Shown: positions 1-12,599, numbered from the stretch's first letter. The stretch is 64,000 nt of DNA from Papilionanthe hookeriana x Papilionanthe teres (GCA_022702705.1 CM040423.1:114633738-114697737); one strand, 5' to 3'. Notes: generated from the letters alone by a model not told the origin. Numbers and translations: made by a program.

Positions 1-709
1 TCTTATCTCATTTACTTCCTAAGAAAACCCTTGAAGTTCCTTTGAATCCTTTTCTCTCATCACAACAAAACTCAATTCCCTCTTTAGAATAGTAATGATG
101 AAGCAAACTCTCACTTTCCTCGTTCTCCTACACTCTTTAGAGAAGATTCCCTCACAAAACAAGACTTCTACACACTTTAACACACTTACACACTCACTCT
201 CCAAAACCCTAACACACTTTACTCACACCCAAAAAACTCCTCTACCTCTATTCTCTCTTCTTCTAGGCATCCAAATCTGTTTGAAAAAGTTTAGAAACCA
301 ATTCCCCAAGAGTTTCCACAAGCAACCCTTCAAAAATTGTCCAAATACATTGAATTTAACCTCCACCGACATAGGGAACCGTCAGCGCTATATAGAGTGC
401 CATCGGTGCTGCATAGGGTGTCGTCGGTGTTGGTCTGCCATAATAATTCTGGATATTCTAGAATTGGGCGCTGTCGGTGCCCATTCTGGCGCCGTCGGTG
501 CCCATTCTGGCACTGTCGGTGCCAGTAAGCTGATTTCTTCATTTTGTCTTTTTTGCTCCAAATTCAATCATTTTCGCTTCATTTTGCTCCAAACACCTAA
601 AATCATTAAACTTACAAAAAACATGAAACATATCTTCCTTTAAAGTGCAATTTCACAAAAAATGAGTACAATTAATATATATGAAAACTAACATACTTTT
701 GGTGCATCA
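1..709 (-). mobile_element. Athila-type LTR, first ~0.7 kb, cut by window edge
   Basis: On the minus strand this starts with TGATGCACC at 709 and continues past the left edge. It follows the other LTRs of this window block by block: the TGCACTTTAAAG block near 640, a TTTGGAGC/AAATGAAGC block near 575, a GC-rich module (GCGCTGTCGGTGCC repeated, 465-525), and a pyrimidine-rich stretch (plus-strand view) from 1 to 200. No polypurine tract lies to the right of 709, so this looks like the outer edge of a 5' LTR of a minus-strand element, or a solo LTR. The open frames on either strand here are LTR translation and not genes. Confidence 0.75.
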
Positions 710-1859
710 ATACTGTGTAATAGTTTTCCTCACAAATGTACCCGAGCAAGAAATAAGGGTTGGAGGCTCATACTTGATCTTGAGAGGTCAGGCCTCAATC
801 AATCTTGACATGAATGATTATCAGGTCCTTACGAAGCTCCTCCTTAGCTCAATTTGAATAGAAATTAGGCTGGGTATATTCTTGAAGAAATAGGGTCATA
901 GTTTCTGCTTGGAATAAGTTATAGCTTGCAATAGGGGGCAATTTTTATTGGGAACTCCTCATGAGTCTCAATATTTTGATTGGGAACTTCTTCATGAGTC
1001 TCATTAATGGTGTTGGGATTGTTTAATTAAGGTTTTGAGGAGTTTTGTGCTAACCTGAAAACTTTTCTTGTGTTTTGGTGAGAATTTTAGTTTTTTTAAT
1101 GTAATTCAGAGACTGGAATAGTGGGGATTGGTTGCTTATGAGATGAGGAACAACTTTGATGTTAAGAGTTTTAGGGTTTGTGGTTTGTATCTCTAGTCTG
1201 CCTCTCATGCGGGCTCTCAAGTTAGCTCCTTAAGTAGCCATTAGAGGAGGCAAGGGAGCTCGTAGCCAATTAGAGAAGACTGTTGGTGGTGTAAATAAGC
1301 TCAGTGAGTCCAAAGGATGAGCTTTTGGCTAAGGATTATCAGGTTTTGAGTTTTCGTCTGGTGTGCTCATCATGCGTTTGAACATGGTGAAGTAGGAGGC
1401 TAAGGCAAGGCTTTCATCCTTTTGGAAGGAGGATGTGGTGGGTGGGCATCTCAAGGTTGAGCTTACTTGGTACATCCACCTATGTTTAAAAGGTTGTGAT
1501 GTGGAGTTTGATTAAAGTGTCACATAAGTCCCTTAATCATGACTTTGGACCTATGTCAAAAATGGTGGTTTGGTGTGTCTCAGTCAGTCTCATAGGTTTA
1601 GTCATGCTAAATCTTATAGAGTCATGGGTGGCCTGAAAATGATAAGCCATGATTGTCTTTGAGTTTAGGATTCCACAAGAAATATTAGGTTTCCATGGGT
1701 GGGCTTAAATTTCACCTATAGGTTTGGGTTCCACATGTATTTTGGTTATGTCTTCGGGCTTAAATTAGTGTGTCCCAATTACACTCTTTTTAATTAAATG
1801 AATAATTAATTAATTAAGAGATTAAAAATTTTGATCAAAAGATTATGAATTGACCAAAA
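710..1859. other. Unassigned intergenic DNA
   Basis: No frame here is longer than a few dozen codons and no transposon protein is recognisable. A short tandem duplication is visible near 945-1010 (ATTGGGAACT...CATGAGTCTCA twice, about 32 bp apart). Composition is more balanced than in the flanking LTRs. It could be a decayed non-coding part of a retroelement or old unique DNA; the sequence does not decide. Confidence 0.5.
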
Positions 1860-2145
1860 ATGAGGTAGAGTTGATCAATTGACTAAGGTTGACCAATTGG
1901 GTCGTATGGCTGACCAAATGATCCATGTGATGACCATGGAGTCTAAGGTTGACCAAAAAGTCAATGTAGTGACTATTGGGTCCATGGTTGACTAAATGGT
2001 CAATGTGGTGACCATTGGGTCCATGGTTGACTATTTTGACCATTATTGACCAATTTAGTCTTAAAGTTGACCAGATGGTCAAGGTGGTGACCATTGGGTC
2101 CAGGGTTGACCAATTGGTCAATGTGATGGCCATTGAGTCAAATTA
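1860..2145. repeat. Degenerate array of TTGACC/GGTCAA units
   Basis: A core built from GGTTGAC, CCAAATGGTCAA and GTGACCATTGGGTCC recurs with a spacing of about 30 bp over nearly 300 bp, with substitutions in each unit. Because TTGACC and its complement GGTCAA alternate, the block is rich in short inverted repeats. TTGACC/T is also the W-box core bound by WRKY factors in plants (established knowledge); binding here is only an inference. The minus-strand open frame over this block is just the repeat read as codons. Confidence 0.8.
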
Positions 2146-2393
2146 GGTTTGTTTAAGATGTCACTCAATTTTGAGGTTAAAAGGGGGAACATTAGGGTTT
2201 GACCTAATTTTAGGGTTTTTGGGCCCTAATGTGTCTTAAGGAGTCAATGATAGTAGACATGTTTTTTAAGATGGATCATGGATGTCATTCATAAAAGACC
2301 TTCATAAATGTGAGGTCAACAAAGGGGCCCCTGATCCCAGAATATTTATGCTTACGTTTTTCACTTTATATTTCTTTTCAATGATAATATCTC
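2146..2393. other. Unassigned DNA with a purine run
   Basis: This contains a purine-rich tract at about 2176-2189 (TTAAAAGGGGGAAC) that could be a polypurine tract of some LTR element, but no LTR start could be confirmed beside it. The piece at 2332-2361 matches 51390-51419 at 25 of 30 positions. No coding potential is seen. Confidence 0.4.
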
Positions 2394-2414
2394 TCTCTTT
2401 GCAACAAATGCTAA
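2394..2414 (-). other. Degenerate primer-binding site
   Basis: Read on the minus strand, the LTR end GAGTCA is followed by AGTTTT and then a block resembling the Athila PBS, which is complementary to the 3' end of plant tRNA-Asp (TGGCGCCGTTGCCGGGGA). Only parts survive (TAGC..TTGTTGC). The position relative to the LTR end, more than the base match, supports the call. It implies that the LTR at 2420-4153 was a 5' LTR of a minus-strand element whose interior is gone. Confidence 0.5.
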
Positions 2415-2419
2415 AAACT

Positions 2420-4153
2420 TGACTCTAAAGCAAATAAGAAATATATTTTAATTGTTTTTTAATATAAGATTCTAGCAAGTATACGTACGTTTATCAAATA
2501 ATATAGGACTTTCTGATTAAGCCCCGAGATATCGAACCCACATGGAAATGCCTGAAAATTAAAAGAAATAATAAAAATAACTTTTTACCTTTTAAATTGA
2601 TTTTGTAAAGTATGTTTTAAGATAGAAAGTTTGAAAATTGTTTTTGAAAATTTTCTTTTAAAAAAAAGTAAAGCAAGAAACTAAAATTAACAAGATTATA
2701 AAACTATATGTATGAAAGCAAATGAGAAGGAAATATCTTTTTCCTTTTTCATGAATAAGTAATAATTATGGAATTTCATTATGGAAGTATCTAAATATGT
2801 TGTGACAAATAGGAGCAATTATATTGTTGACCCTTACTTGGTTCTATAAAGAACATTGGTTACTTTGAAGTTTTGAAATTTTGTAGATGGGTTAGGCAGA
2901 GAAGATACTAGCTGTCACTCTAGAGTTCCATTTATTCCCTCCACCTAGGGACTAACATTTTATAATAAAATTTTTCACATCAAAACATTTTTGTGGGCTT
3001 TATCCTATCAATCTAAAGTGCTCTAATTTTACTCCCCATTAAAAAGCATATCTCCCTATTTATTTGCAATCAAGTTTATGGACTACAATTCTCACCCATA
3101 TAAATGCATGTGATTCACTCCAATTGTTGATTGAGACAATACTGTATTAGTTCTTACATGATCTCACAACAAATTTTAACATCTTAATTGGCCAAATCAA
3201 GAATTAAATGAAGTGCAAGGTAGTGGAATCATCACAACTTCTTCCAACATTAAACATCTATACTTCACACAACTTCCTTCCATAATTTAATTACTTCTTC
3301 ATTTGAAAGGAAAAAGATAAATAAAACTACTCAGAACTCATGAAGAAAACACAAACACAACTTGATTTTAAAAAAGAAAACATAGTGAAAACACACCGAG
3401 TCTTACTTAAAAACCAAATGTAAAAACAAAGATAAACACTTATCTGAAAATCCTCTCCACATGACTATGGATGTTCCTCTGAATATTTTTCTTTCCACGA
3501 GATAATTCCTTAGAGGTTGGCACTGAACTCTAAGGGTTGACTCTCCTAAATTCTAATACAAACTATGATAAAATAAATTAAAAGAGTAAAGAAAATATGG
3601 CGAGGAGAAGGCTCTCTTTCTTCCTCTTTCCTTGAAACCACTTCAAGCTTTTCTCTAATTTCTCGCGAGAAATTTTTTTTTCAAAACTCTTCTCTAGGGT
3701 GTGGCACCACTCTCTGATCTTTTACTCTTCATTTTAATAATTCTCTAAAAGTTTCTTTGGTGTCCCTTCAAATTATGTCCAAATTCAATGAATCCACGAA
3801 GAGATGCATCCATCTACTCAAATTTTAAATGAATTTTGGCGCTAAATGGAAGTTAATGAAGTTTAAACCAAAGGGTGCTTCAAAAACCCCTTCAAATTTG
3901 TACCAAAATTAATTTAAATTCATCACTTTAACTGTGGTGCCTATGCACCAGCCATCTGGTGCTTAGGCACCAGAGGCTAAATTTTGTACACCTTTCAATT
4001 TTTGCTCCAAATTTGATCCTTTATTGTTCCTTTCATCACAATCACTCATTTTCATCATACCTGGAAGAAAAACATACAAACACCTTCCATTAAAGTGCAA
4101 TATCATCAAAAATAGGTATAAAAATGTGCTTAAAATGTTATATATTTTAGGCA
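2420..4153 (-). mobile_element. Athila-type 5' LTR
   Basis: The minus strand starts TGCCTAAAATATAT at 4153 and ends GAGTCA at 2420, about 1.73 kb. It shares with the other LTRs the CACTTTAATGGAAGG block near 4090, a module with GGTGCCTATGCACC and TGGTGCTTAGGCACCAG (3933-3972, nearly palindromic), the tract around the transcription start, and the 3' block with a GGGATCGATA-like stretch and GTATACTTGC (plus strand near 2475-2540). The interior below 2394 is lost. Boundaries rest on the TG/CA ends and the adjacent PBS-like block. Confidence 0.75.
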
Positions 4154-4319
4154 TTCTTGCTTCCAATGTGTGTGGAATACTGAATAAGTATGTCACAAAT
4201 ATTAGCGTTGACTGAAGTGGCTTAGATAATACATGAATTTTTCAGTTTGTCGGTGACTTTAAAGGAGAATGAATTATACCATGTCAGGTATTTTATCATT
4301 CAATTTTAAAGTATGTTTG
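4154..4319. other. Non-coding spacer beside the Tat 3' tandem array
   Basis: A short spacer between the Athila LTR start and the tandem array. No frame or recognisable motif. It probably belongs to the 3' end of the Tat element, but its LTR was not identified. Confidence 0.4.
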
Positions 4320-5280
4320 GGAGAAGATTTATATGACTTATGAAGAACTCATATAAAATATATAAACTATAGGAAAGCCATAATTCTGTGTCAGGAAAGC
4401 CTTACATCCAATAGTCAAAAGAGAATGTGGATGTCATATTCCATCGAAGGAGGTCTTATACCATCTCTTATAGATGTTGTATATCAGTATGTCAGCTTAG
4501 GGAGAGAATTCTAGGAGACTTATATCTTATCCTAAAGGAAGAGCTATAGAAAAGCCATGATTCTGTGTCAGGAAGGTCTTACATCCAATAGTAGGAGAGA
4601 GAGTGGATGTCATGTTCCATCTAAGGAGGTCTTATATTACTTATAAAAAATGTTGAGCACCAGGTTTGGGAAAGGATTGCCAAAAAATTTTACATCCTAT
4701 TTCAAAAAGAAATATGAAGGAAAGCCATAATTCCGTGTAAGAAAGGTCTTACACCCAATAGCCAAAAGAAAAAGTGGATGTCATACTCTATTGAAGGAGG
4801 TCTCATACCACTTTTCAATGATGTCGATTGTTAGTTTTAGGAAACGATTGCTAGGAGACTTACATTCTAACCAAAAGGAAGAGGTAGAGGAATGCCATGA
4901 TTCTGGGTCAAGAAGGTCTTAAATCCAGTAGCGAAAGAGAGTAGATATCATATTCCATAAAAGAATATTTTATATTACTACACAAAAATGTCAAATGTCA
5001 GTTTTGGGAAGGAATGCTACGAGACTTATATCCTAACCCAGAGGAAGAGCTAGAGGAATGCCATGATTCTGTGTCAAGAAGGTTTTACATCCAGTAGCAA
5101 AGAGAGTAGTTATCATATCCGACCTAAGAAGGTTTTATACTGCTACTCAAAAACGTCGAATTTTGGTTTTGGGAAGGAATGCTAGGAGACTTATATCCTA
5201 ACCCAAAGGAAGAGCTATAGGAAAGCCATGATTCTGTGTCAGGAAGGTTATACATCCAATAACAGAAAAATATGTGTGAT
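4320..5280. repeat. Tandem array of ~170-bp units, six copies
   Basis: The landmark GCCATRATTCTGTGTCAGG recurs at about 4377, 4554, 4724, 4894, 5060 and 5225, giving periods of 177, 170, 170, 166 and 165 bp. Units also share TCTTACATCCAATAG, GGATGTCAT, GGAGGTCTTATA, GGTTTTGGGAAGGA and CTAGGAGACTTATATCCTAA. Copies differ by many substitutions and small indels. Tandem arrays between pol and the 3' LTR are typical of Tat/Ogre elements (established knowledge), and this array lies 3' of a minus-strand Tat integrase end at 7225-7263, which fits. Confidence 0.88.
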
Positions 5281-7224
5281 ATATATATTTGTCTCGAATT
5301 CTCTGTGAGAGGTTTCATTTGAGATTTTGGGATGTGATGTTGATGTTATTTGTCAAAATTTTATTTATTTCAATTTATGTCACTTTTAATTATAGATGTT
5401 CATTTTGGCATTTCTGGACCTACACAAGCATTGTTAACAGTTGGGGATTTCTTTTAGTAACAAATGTAAAGTTCTTTTCATTCAAGAAGGTATCATATAT
5501 TGACAACAAAATATGTTAACAATACATCATGTGTCAAAACATCACGACAAAAACTATCAGCAAAACACAACACCATATAATGTACACTACTATCATGTCT
5601 TCTCATATCTCTGTCTGCCATCTTAATGACCTGGACTACTACAAGACCAACCATGAACATCTTGAACTCCAAGATACTATCAGATACAATGCTTCGTTAT
5701 GTATTTCTCTAGTGCTCGAATATTCACAGGGTCATGGTAGTTCCAAAGGTCGCAATCCCTCAAGATCTGGTACATGTTGATAACCAATAGGGTGCTTCTC
5801 AAGATGCACTCTTCACAATGATATTGAGATCTGTTGTTTGCTTACCTCTAGTATGCAGTGGTTAGAAACATCAACTCCATTCCCTTGTAGGACTAAGACT
5901 GATCCATGCGGAAGGAGAATTTGGTAAGAGCCACGAAAGTATACTGGCCCTATGATTTGTGTTTCTCTTACGAAAATGATAGAACATCTGTTCAGAAATG
6001 ATTTTATATAGAAAGGTCTTTCAAAATTATGATGATTTAAATGTGGTGAAATGCAGTCTCCCTATTCAAAAATATTAATAATGAAACTATCAGGTATGCA
6101 GCTTGATGGCAATATATTCCAAGTTACTAGTCACTTGATAATTTGAATAATCATTGTAGGCATCTGATCCACTTGTTCATGTTGTAGAATTCTCAGAGGA
6201 TTTTGTTCTCTGTATATGGCATAATTGTAGGAACATCCATATTGAATAGTTACTAGTCTCATGCCACGCATCCATTTATTAGGTTTAGAATATGTTCTCT
6301 TGTTCAAATATCTAGCTCGCCTACGGTCACGTGCTTCCATATCATGTTGGACAATAGTCGTTTGTTCATCTTCATCAAAAACTTTAGTGATTAATTAAAT
6401 AACTTCAAGAATGTTGATCGTCTGACCATTGACATATTTAGATTGTTCAAAAGAATGTCATTTCAAAGGTTGCATACATTTTAATTCTTCTTCAAAGATG
6501 AGTTTTCTGTCTGCTGATTTTCTAACATTGTAAGGTTAAGTACTAATAAATATGGACTCAATGTGAAGATTGTCTTGCGTATTTTCTCTTCTTCAAAATC
6601 CAAATTTTTTACTCCTAAGACAGGATACACCTCTCCAAGTGTATCTTCTGGAATTGGAAATTTGAATCCAATAGTGTCTTATACCTTGATGAAATTTCTC
6701 TTCAAATCTTTTAAATCATTTATTGTGATTCTTTCTTTGAGTTTGAGTCACTCCTGATATTAACTTATTGACTCCAATGATGGATGCTTCCACAATCCTG
6801 TGACCTACAACAAGCACGACTGATTTGAAACTTCCAATGTCAATTTTTTATTTTTTTCATGTCAGTTCATCTTCTTCTTTGTTAACAATGGAAAACAATG
6901 GTTCATTATACAATAATTTGAGGTTATCCCTGTTTATGCATTGGTGATCCAGAGCCATACATATACCATTTGGAAATGTGAAAAATGCTTATTTTTTGAC
7001 ATTTTCCCTAAGAGTAACAGGTTAATGTAAACATATCAGATCAAATTTTAGTTCATAAACTAAGAGATGTTGTATAACAATTTATTTGACCTATTTCAAG
7101 AAATCATTCTCGCAACCACATGTTTAATATGAAAAAGGGAAGTCTCAAAAAGACGAAAATCTTATCGAAACATTCAAATTCATTTTGATTATTATTCTTA
7201 TTTTTCTAGTCTACAAATAAGTAA
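5281..7224 (-). other. Probable 3' untranslated region of the Tat element
   Basis: Nearly 2 kb with no recognised protein. It lies between the Tat integrase end and the 170-bp array, where Tat elements carry long 3' untranslated DNA. A minus-strand frame at 6131-6340 and a plus-strand frame at 5529-5780 show no known motif, and I do not treat them as genes. An unrelated insertion in this stretch cannot be excluded. Confidence 0.45.
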
Positions 7225-7263
7225 TCATATGTTTATGTCATATATTATTTTTTTAAGTACCGA
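7225..7263 (-). pseudogene. Tat integrase, last codons (split by Ath-1)
   Basis: Read on the minus strand, the Tat integrase C-terminus that breaks off at 41378 (...LTPING) continues here with RYLKK and a stop, rebuilding the PINGRYLKK tail typical of Tat-clade integrases. The two pieces are now 34 kb apart because Ath-1 inserted between them. Host bases beside Ath-1 are ACCGA on the left and ACTGC on the right, consistent with a 5-bp target duplication (probably ACCGC originally) with one change on each side. Confidence 0.72.
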
Positions 7264-8899
7264 TGATGCGCTAAAAATATATTTGATTTTTCATATATAA
7301 TTTGTACTCATATTTGGTGATGCACTTTATGGAAGGTAATTTTCATGTTTTGCTGCACGTATGATGATTTTAGGCAAATGGAGCAAAAATAAGTGAAAAG
7401 TAATGAATTTGGACTGAAAAAAGGAAAAAACCAGGATTTGAAGTTCTGACACTGACGACACTCAAATTGACGCCGACAGTGCATTTTTTCAGAGAGCAGA
7501 GAATTAAATGGCGCGATAGGCCGCCAACGGCGCCTAATGTTGGTGGAGGCTAGATTCATTGTATTTGGTCGATTTTTGGAGGGATTCATGAGGCAACTAT
7601 TAGGAAATTTATTGCTAGATTATTTTAACTTATTTTTGGACGCCAGAAAAATTGGTGTGCGTGGTGTGGGCGTTTATGTAAGTGAAATAAAGTGTGTGTG
7701 TGAGTGGAGAAGGAAGATGTTTAGAGAGATTTTAGAGTTTAGGATTTGGTGTTTAGTGTTGTATTGTGAGGGATTCTTCTCAAAGGAATTGTAGGAGGAG
7801 AAGGAAAGTGACCTACTATTCCAAGAGAAAATTATGTGTTGTTGTGAAGAGAGAAGGAGATTCAAAGGAAATTCATGGGATTCACTCGTGGAAGAAATTA
7901 AGATAAGTTGTATTTACTTTTCATAGTTTGTATGACTTTGCTTTTATATATAAAATCGTTGTTTTGTTGTATCCTCCTTATGAATTTTTAGTACATTTCT
8001 TTTTCTTTCTCCTTGTAATGATAAATGGTTAAGTGATGGTTTAGACTGGATGGACCATATGAAAGATAAGAAACTATGATGATTTTCACTTCATTCTTCA
8101 TTTACTTTTCAATTTGGCCAATTAAATTGTTAAAATATGTTGTGAAACATACAATCCGAAAGGACTATGTTTTCTACAACAAAAGTGGAGATTGCATTCA
8201 AGTGATGTAGTTCACGGGGGTTGGGTGTATATAAATAGAGAAATATAGTTTATTGGGCGTAGAATTAAAGATTTTAGGGTGACATACTAAAATCCCAAAA
8301 TTGGTCCTAGTGTTTGGAAACTAAAGTGAGATTTAGCCTTCAAGCGAAGAGAAGTGGGAGCTCTGGAGTGAGAGAGTATCCTCCCAGTCTAACCACGGAT
8401 TTAGAGACTAAACCTTGGATTAGTCAATGTTCTTTATAGCACTCATAAGAGGGTAAAGAATAGGTATGCTCCTATTTGGCACAATAAAATATCATACTAA
8501 TATATATCATTCACTCACCAAAATATCATTGTAAGGGAGGATACTTTCTCTATATTTGAACCCTACATTACAAAACTTGGTGTAGAAGTAGATACTTTAA
8601 TTTGAAGATTATAAAATTTTGTAGTAATTTTAAATTATCTCGCATCTTTAAACGTTAGTAATTTTAGTATTTACTTTTGGTGTTTCGCAAATTCGAACAT
8701 CGGCTTTCTGTGTTATGCTTTAAGGTTTTTTTCCTCCCTGTGGGAGCGATAACCAGGACTCCACTAGAGCCTTGCATTACTTTTAGCGATACATTACATG
8801 TGTAAAGATTCGCTGCTTTGTTATTAAACTGATTATACTTTGTAACTAAATTGAAATTACTTTTGAAATATTATTTTACTTTAGCAAGCCGACGCATCA
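7264..8899 (+). repeat. Ath-1 5' LTR
   Basis: Starts TGATGCGCTAAAAATATA and ends GACGCATCA, 1636 bp. It matches the 3' LTR at 39715-41377 over its whole length with many substitutions, so the insertion is old. Inside: the GCACTTTATGGAAGG block (7323), a GC-rich module with GACGCCGACAGTGC and GGCCGCCAACGGCGCC (7443-7535), an R/U5 part with a GAGGGATTCTTCTCAAAGGAA block, and the terminal CCAGGACTCCACTAGAGCC block (8753). Outside it is Tat DNA. Confidence 0.88.
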
Positions 8900-8904
8900 A
8901 GTTT

Positions 8905-8922
8905 TGGCGCTGTTGCTAGGGA
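8905..8922 (+). other. Ath-1 primer-binding site (tRNA-Asp)
   Basis: TGGCGCTGTTGCTAGGGA, five bases after the LTR end, matches the complement of the plant tRNA-Asp 3' end (TGGCGCCGTTGCCGGGGA) at 15 of 18 positions. This is the primer known for Athila. Confidence 0.85.
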
Positions 8923-8985
8923 GGCAATAGTAAATTTAAAAGTATCTAAAAACCTTTAATTTGTATTTATGTATGCATAGTTTTG

Positions 8986-10494
8986 GATCCAAAGGTTTAT
9001 TACCTTACAATTTAGAATTGCAACGTACTGTTAGAAAAATTTGAAAACAACAAAAAGAATTTAAAATTTAGAGCAAAATGACAAACAATCCAGATCACGT
9101 AAGACATGAAAATGAATATTAACCTAAACCATTAAGAGATTACACTAACCTTACACAGATGAAATTCACTTAACTATTCATAATTCTGATGTAACTTATA
9201 ATTCATTTGAGCTTAAACCTGCTATTATCCAAATGGTACAAAATAATCAATTTAGTGGAACACCAAATGAAGATCCAAACTTACATGTTACTTGTTTTAT
9301 ATTATTATGTGCTACATTTAAATATGATGAAGTGTCAAACAACACTGTTAGTCTTAGACTTTTTCTTTCTTCATTAAGGGATAAAGCTATGGCATGGTTA
9401 AATTCGTTAGTACATGGATCTATCAAAACTTAGGGAGAACTATCACAAAAAATTTTGTCAAAATATTTCCCTCCATCAAAAACTACTAAACCTAGAAACG
9501 ATATTACATCTTTTTGTCAGTTTGAAGGGGAATCAATTTATGAAGCTTGGGAAAGATTTAAAGATATCCTTAGAAAGTATCTACATCTTGCCTTACCAGA
9601 TTGGTTAATAATTCAAACTTTTTATAATTGATTAGTGGGATCTCTTAGATTAATTATTGACTCTGCTACTGGTAGATTGTTAATGTCAAAATTTTTTTAT
9701 TAGACGTAATCTTTAATTGAAAGATGGCTACTAATAATTTTTAATGGTCTCTAAATGGGTAAATCTAAAAAGAGTAGCTAGTATTCATGATTCTGAAGCA
9801 ATATCAATGTTGGATTCTCAAATTACTGCAATTTTAAAGAAAACAGATCAATTCAAAATTAACTATTCTCAAACTCCTCAGGTGTTAGAAGAAAATTCAT
9901 TGGGATAAATAGTAGATTCTCAATCATCTTATGTGACTTTAAATGTTATTAATGATAGACCCAATAATCCTTACTCTAATTATTATAATTGCGTTGGAAG
10001 AGCCATCCAAACTTACACTAGAATAATAATACTGCTACTGTTAATCCGCAGTAGGGGAAGAACTCTGTAAACTCTCTGGAAAATTCAAACAACCTGGGAA
10101 ATATAAATAATAGACCTCTTATCCTCCAGATTTCAATAGTAACCTAAAATTTAAGGAAGAGAAGTTGTCTATGGAATAATTGGTATTAAACAAGGGTAAT
10201 CAATTGCAAAGTCAAGGGAAACAATTGCACAGTCGAGGGAATCAGTTGCAAAGTCAAGGAAGTCAAGGAACTGCTATTAAAAATATTGAAAATCGTAACA
10301 AACCTTCTGGAACTTTCCCTAGTGATGTTGAGATTAACACAAATGATCAAAATAAAGAACAATTTAAGGTTATACAGTTAAAAGTTGGTAAAGAATTGGA
10401 AACAAGAGTGCAAAAAGACTTTGAAGTTGAAAAAGAGAAGGTGGAAATTGATAAATGACATGATAATAATATCCTGATTTTGAATATCTCCAAC
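8986..10494 (+). pseudogene. Ath-1 gag, 5' part
   Basis: Degenerate Athila gag. Recognisable blocks in order: LPYNLELQRTVRKI (from about 9000), PLRDYTN, KPAIIQMVQNNQFSGTPNEDPNLHV (9215-9285), ATFKYDEVSNNTVSLRLF, DKAMAWLNSLVHGSIKT (9380-9433), YFPPSKTTK, ESIYEAWERFKDIL, LPDWLIIQTFYN, and a Q-rich repeat (QSQGNQLQSQG) around 10190-10275. At least a dozen stops or frameshifts break it; the intact homologue is at 60996-63230. The frame runs into the insertion at 10495 and gag-protease resumes at 23652. No function remains. Confidence 0.88.
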
Positions 10495-12599
10495 TGTCGG
10501 CATATTTTTAGGTTGTGTGTTTTATTTTGAAAAGGGGGGTCGCCTAACAGAAGTTGTCGGCGAATTTTAATTTAATTTAAATAAATAATTTTGAAGAGTA
10601 GTATTTGATTTTGAAAATAATTTTAAATTTGAAGGTTTTAAGACATGAGATTAAACCGATCTCACATCCCAAATAGTTTATATAAACGAGCACCGCACCA
10701 CAAACCGTGTATCTATTCCTAAGGATAGACACACTGCTTGATGGTGGGGCTCGATTAAATAAACTAAAAGACTTGTGACATCCGTTTGGTCTGCGAACCA
10801 ATTTTATAAGCCGACAAATTCCCCTGCTTAATATGAAGGCATTAAACGGGGTTTATATTACTCAGGTTCTTTAAAATTCCCTATAAGGGTAAGCCCCTAT
10901 AGTTAATTACATCTTAAGTGACGGGAATCACCTAAGAAAACTCTCGATAATAATCAATAATTCTACTCTCAAGAATTTCAAAGTTTAAGTTTTCAAGGGA
11001 TTGAATTTTGGAATTTCAATAGGGAATGGATCAAGTTTGGAACATTTTGTTTTGGGAATCCAAAGGAAGAAAGGTAGGAGAAATTACAAATTCGAAACGA
11101 ACTTCGGTAATTTCCTGACTATCCTATTGTTTGGCTTGAATTTAGGAAAGTCCTAATATTTATTTAATGTTTTTATCTTGCCAATTTTAATTAATTAGGG
11201 CTTATATTGGTATGATAAAATCACACAAATAGCCTCGAAGATGTGAGGGTTTATGTCATATCAGACGACTACCTCGGAATCCTAAGACCGGTTAGGGCTT
11301 AATTTGCAATGTAAATGCCTAATAAAGAGTTAAGGATTTATGTTGCACTAGGCAAACTACCTCGAAATCCTATGGCTTGGTTATTTAATTCTAGAAAAGT
11401 TTTGCTGAAGTAGACTCAGGTTTTGCTGATGACGATGGCCGTGCTGCCCACCATGCTCCGAGCTCCTTGTTGTTGCAGAGGTTTAGTTTTAGAAGTCATA
11501 AATCAGGGGATGAGAAAAGTGTTTTGGTTTAGAGAAAATCTTAATTTCCAAGTGTTTTTTTGTGTTTTAATTAAAACAAATCTTAAAGTTGATTATAACG
11601 ACACCGGTTAAGATCCCAGGGTTCCATCCTTCCGGCATCATTATTTTTATCGGATTCACTTAGTCCGGATGAATTTGCTAAACTCAATTGAATGAGTTCC
11701 ACACTTTCATTTAGACCGTGGGAAATCCCGTTAGCAACACGTAGGTTACATCATCCGAGGTATTCCCGATCATCCAACAGGACGTTTTAATTTAGTTGTA
11801 ATTGTAGTTTTGTGTTACTGTTTGTGATTAAATTTTGAGTTGTTTTATATTTTGAAATGTTGTGGCAGTGAATTTTATCTTGCAATAACTTTTAACTTAG
11901 TTTTGGTTTCGAGTTTTAGGGACTATCCTAAAGGTGTGGGTTTTCATGCAACGAGTTGTTTATCATGCAAGAAAAGTAAGTGCAATGCGATTAAATAAGT
12001 TGCAATAATGTAAATTGCAAGAAAGTAAATCGCAATAAAATAAAAGCGTACCTGGGGGTCTTCCCGTCATTCCAAGCTGCACTTAAAACACAATTAGAAT
12101 ATTTAAGCAAGTTCCTAGATAAAGCTAAGGTAAGGGTTATGGTTTTCTACCAAATTCCTAATCCTATAGCTAGTCATTTCCTATGACGTCTAGGTTCTTT
12201 GTGTTTTGGTTTGAAGACGATTTTCTTCATCAAAGAACAATTAAATTCGATTGTTCTTATAAACATCCTATCATATTGAGAAAGTGTTTAAGAAGGATCT
12301 TAAACATCTTTTCAATATTTCTAGGATTGTTTTAAGTCCAAATGAATTTAATTATACAAATGAATTAATCGTCCAAGAATCTCAAGTTTCGTTATCTTGC
12401 TCAGTTAACTAGGATATTTGAATGTCCTATAACTGAAGTAACATTTCATTTAATATTCTGTTTAGGAGTTATGATAACTAAAGCTTTCGAGGGTAAATTG
12501 GTATTCAAATGGTTTATAATTTAGTTTAATTTCCATTAATAGGTTTAAATTTAGATTAGTGTTCAAGTTATTTTAGATTTATTTTGAATTCCTTATGTC

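Noticed and set aside
95..643. Plus-strand frame of 182 codons
   Set aside because: It lies entirely in an Athila LTR; the product is a read-through of U3/R with no known motif.
1843..2133. Minus-strand frame with repeated NHGPNGHHIDHLV-like peptide
   Set aside because: A translation of the TTGACC tandem array; the periodic peptide comes from the DNA repeat.
4320..5280. Possible CRISPR-like array
   Set aside because: The units are ~170 bp, fully repeated without unique spacers, and sit in a plant Tat element.
8905..8922. Possible tRNA gene fragments at the PBS sites (also 51367 and 60921)
   Set aside because: Only 18 bases complementary to the tRNA-Asp end are present, at LTR ends; no cloverleaf follows.
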